Assembly: GCA_036897525.1 (NCBI GenBank)
Contig: JAYMTJ010000005.1
Location: 1-64,000 of the forward strand
DNA length: 64,000 nucleotides
Origin: Pelargonium x hortorum
Taxonomy: Eukaryota; Streptophyta; Magnoliopsida; Geraniales; Geraniaceae
Reading direction: 5' to 3'
How positions within the stretch are numbered: position 1 is the first letter of the stretch; each line of letters opens with the position of its first letter. The translations under genes and the position numbers were made by a program. Shown piece after piece: positions 61,601 to 64,000 of this stretch. The notes below the pieces were generated by a model, which was not told where the DNA came from, did no database searches, and worked only from the letters and a program-made list of their open reading frames with translations.

Positions 61601-64000
61601 AGACTTTAAGTGCCGGAGCTCCATGATAAAATGTTGAGTAACTGGCTTTTGCTCCTACTAATAGTAAATAACAATAGCTTATAAAAGTCAAAATATCTGA
61701 GTAAAAAAAGCTAAAGGCACTAGCTAAGACTAAGTCAAAAAACAGTCGTAATATCCAGGAAATTGATAAAAAAAGTCCTTATGGGTCTTCGGGTGATTAA
61801 GTCTACATTTCCCAGGAGTAGTCCTTTACTTTAAAGTAAGTCTCAGAGCTAAGCGAAATGAAAGATGTATCTCATTGACTTATTTTGAAATCGTAAAAAA
61901 GCACAAAGAAACTATAGCTAAATAGAATCCACAAGACTCCCCTAAAGCCAGGCTGCTGAGTATAACAAGGGCTCTTTTTATGTCAAGCGGAAATAAAGAA
62001 AAGCCCTGAATGAAAGTGGAGTGGAAATAAAAGGGTTTTGCACAAAGTTGGAGTAATGACTTTGAATCCCAAAAATAGAGAGCTCGAAAGGATTCTACAG
62101 GCATTATACTAAGATAACTACTTAGCCGGTAGTGGCCTTTAACTCTTTTTTTTTTGAAATTTGAAGATCGAGACAATTTTAACTAGAGTTAGAGACGTAG
62201 AAAGGTTCAAACAGATACATTTTTTAAGGCTCAGTTGTAGATTAGAAACCTTTCCCTTTGTTTGGATGGGAAAAGTTAACAAGTATTTATATTATAGAGT
62301 ACTAATCTGAATACGGTAATATTACCAAGAGTTTTGGTATGGTTTTAATTGTTACAAAATTAATAAGCGTTTCAATTCCGTACTTTAATCTAGTTACTGG
62401 AGTGTATAGGCATCGAATTATACGTTTAAATACGGGTTACTTTTTTTAATGCATACTAAATTGTTATGTTGCCACTTTCTTCTAAATTTATGAAAGTGCG
62501 TTGGTTAATTAATGCTTTTTGTCTTGTTTTTTTAGTGGGCATATGGGGTATTCCTGTACTATCTAATATAATATACTACTTGCGTTAACCTTCCTCCGTT
62601 ACACTTCCGTCGGGTACACCAGGCATACTCTATACTTATAAGGTTTACTCATCTCTGTAGTAATAACAATTAAAGAGCAAACAAAAGAGAAATTATCTTT
62701 ATTTAATAATATACAATACATAAAAGACTTTAGACTAACTATTCATATCTAATAGAATTGAAGCTGCCCTTATGAAGGGATAAAGAACTTAATAGGTTGC
62801 CTTTGCATTCCTTTATTTCAAGTTTCCAATTCCCGATAATGGGGTATAAGCTAAAGTCATTTGTTTCTGGTAAAGAAAGAAAAAACAGAACCGGGGATAA
62901 GTTGTCCTCTTGTTGTTGCCCAGTTTTCTGGTTAGAGAGGGCCTAAAGCTAAAGCAAATTGAGTCAATATAAAAGAAAGGGCGTAAGTAATATCTAAAGT
63001 ATATTCCAGAATTTGAAGCTATAAGGGTAGCACTTTATTTTGTTCAAGGTCTTTTTCCCTTAATTAAAGAGTTTTGCTTTTTTATATTATAGAGAAGAAG
63101 TTTAGGCTTTGGGTATTTTCTCTTACTTAGAGAGTATGTCTTTCTAAGTTTAGGTAGAGCGATACAAATATGCTTTATTCAATGAAGGATAAAACAAGTT
63201 CTACTAACTAAATAGTGATTTTTGTAGCTTTCCTCTGCAGAAATTCTTACCCTAATTTGCTTGGGTAGCTCAAGTTTCAGTTTCTTTCTAAAAGGCATTT
63301 CCCGCTCCCCAAGGATTCCCAGTGATGGAGTGAGGGGTTCCCGAGGCAAAAGTGTAGGCATTTACTGAGTTTCCAAAAGTGATCCTGCTTTTGGAGACCC
63401 CGGTTTCTTACCAAATCTAGTTAGATTTTTGTAGTAAAGTACTGGGGCACCTATTACAAATGTTAGACTTTAATTTACTTTGATAAAGAATCCTAAAGTA
63501 GGCTTGATACCGGGTCCAAATAAAAAATTTGAAATAAATGAACTTTCTCAAGGACATTTTGAAATGGTTTTAGAATACTTGCTTTTCGTGAAGCTACCCC
63601 TGTTAGCATACTAGGTTTAGTCTCTATTTGTTGTATTGGCTTCATGATACTCTTTTATTCTTCCTTTGACAAGAGACCTTTTTGAATAAATTTCATTTTT
63701 GGGATTATATAATTATTCTTTAGATGTAAAGCACCTATACTAATAGGAGACAAGAAGGAGTCACTATACTTAATAAAAGACTGGATTCTTTTTGAAAGAA
63801 GTTTAACCTACGGCCAATTTGAGGAAATGCTGTGCTTTTTTGATATAAGGAGTTAGTGGAATAAGTACTCGGTAAAGTCTGCTTTGAAACCTGATCTTTA
63901 TATGAGGTCTCGAAATACAGCGAATCCTTTCTAGTTAGCTCTTATACGAAGTTTAGGGAATAAAATATCCAATAGAAAAGAGGCTTGTGCGCGAAGAAAG
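55654..64000. other. gene-free block to the end of the window
   Basis: No recognised gene. At 58383-58628 the plus strand has an 81-codon frame (TTG, then ATG at 58386) with a 73-codon frame antisense to it; neither has a motif. A 98-codon minus frame at 61880-62176 is chance-sized. A GGGGATTCC motif is at 60250-60258, and an ATGATT-rich tract lies at about 55958-55985. The rest is background AT-rich sequence. Confidence 0.55.

Overview
I cannot recognise any conserved gene in this 64 kb window. The sequence is AT-rich, with G+C in the mid to upper thirties per cent by eye. Stop codons crowd all six frames. The longest frame that opens on a usual start codon and is read with the standard code is 116 codons. 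At this base composition, chance alone gives a longest frame of about 120 codons in 64 kb, so the ORF content looks like non-coding DNA. I saw no rRNA, no complete tRNA, no CRISPR array, no insertion sequence, no transposon or virus-like reading frame, and no convincing operon.

Origin. A bacterial, archaeal or phage origin is very unlikely, because about 60 genes would be expected. CpG is not depleted (about as many as base composition predicts in the first 600 bases), which argues against heavily methylated vertebrate or plant nuclear DNA. CTAG and TAG are common. A gene-free stretch of a large, expanded organelle chromosome, or a gene desert in a protist or algal nuclear genome, would both fit. 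I cannot choose between them. A 38-bp dispersed repeat (one mismatch) and a weaker second repeat pair argue that this is real, evolving DNA and not shuffled or random sequence.

Layout. Most of the window is a uniform AT-rich background with short G-runs and C-runs; a recurring form is GGGGAATCC or GGGGATTCC. Set in this are islands of different texture: about 2800-3720, 5450-6000, 6540-6960, 15170-15330, 17270-17600, 21040-21135, 22870-23960, 26080-26350, 33990-34450, 36720-36910, 37430-37715, 42000-42200 and 42300-42760. They are somewhat richer in G+C or in words such as GCT, ACA, GGT and AAG, and they give the only translations that look at all protein-like. One of them (5350-6000, minus) has an ATG-to-TGA frame broken only by TAA and TAG. 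This raises the possibility of a nuclear code where UAA and UAG are sense codons, but the codon-position signal is weak. Two places (18556-18635 plus, 20812-20890 minus) have tRNA-like D, anticodon-like or T arms around the same 11-base T-arm core, and look like decayed tRNAs or tRNA-derived elements.

The coding entries below are hypotheses with low confidence. The repeats and palindrome are directly visible.
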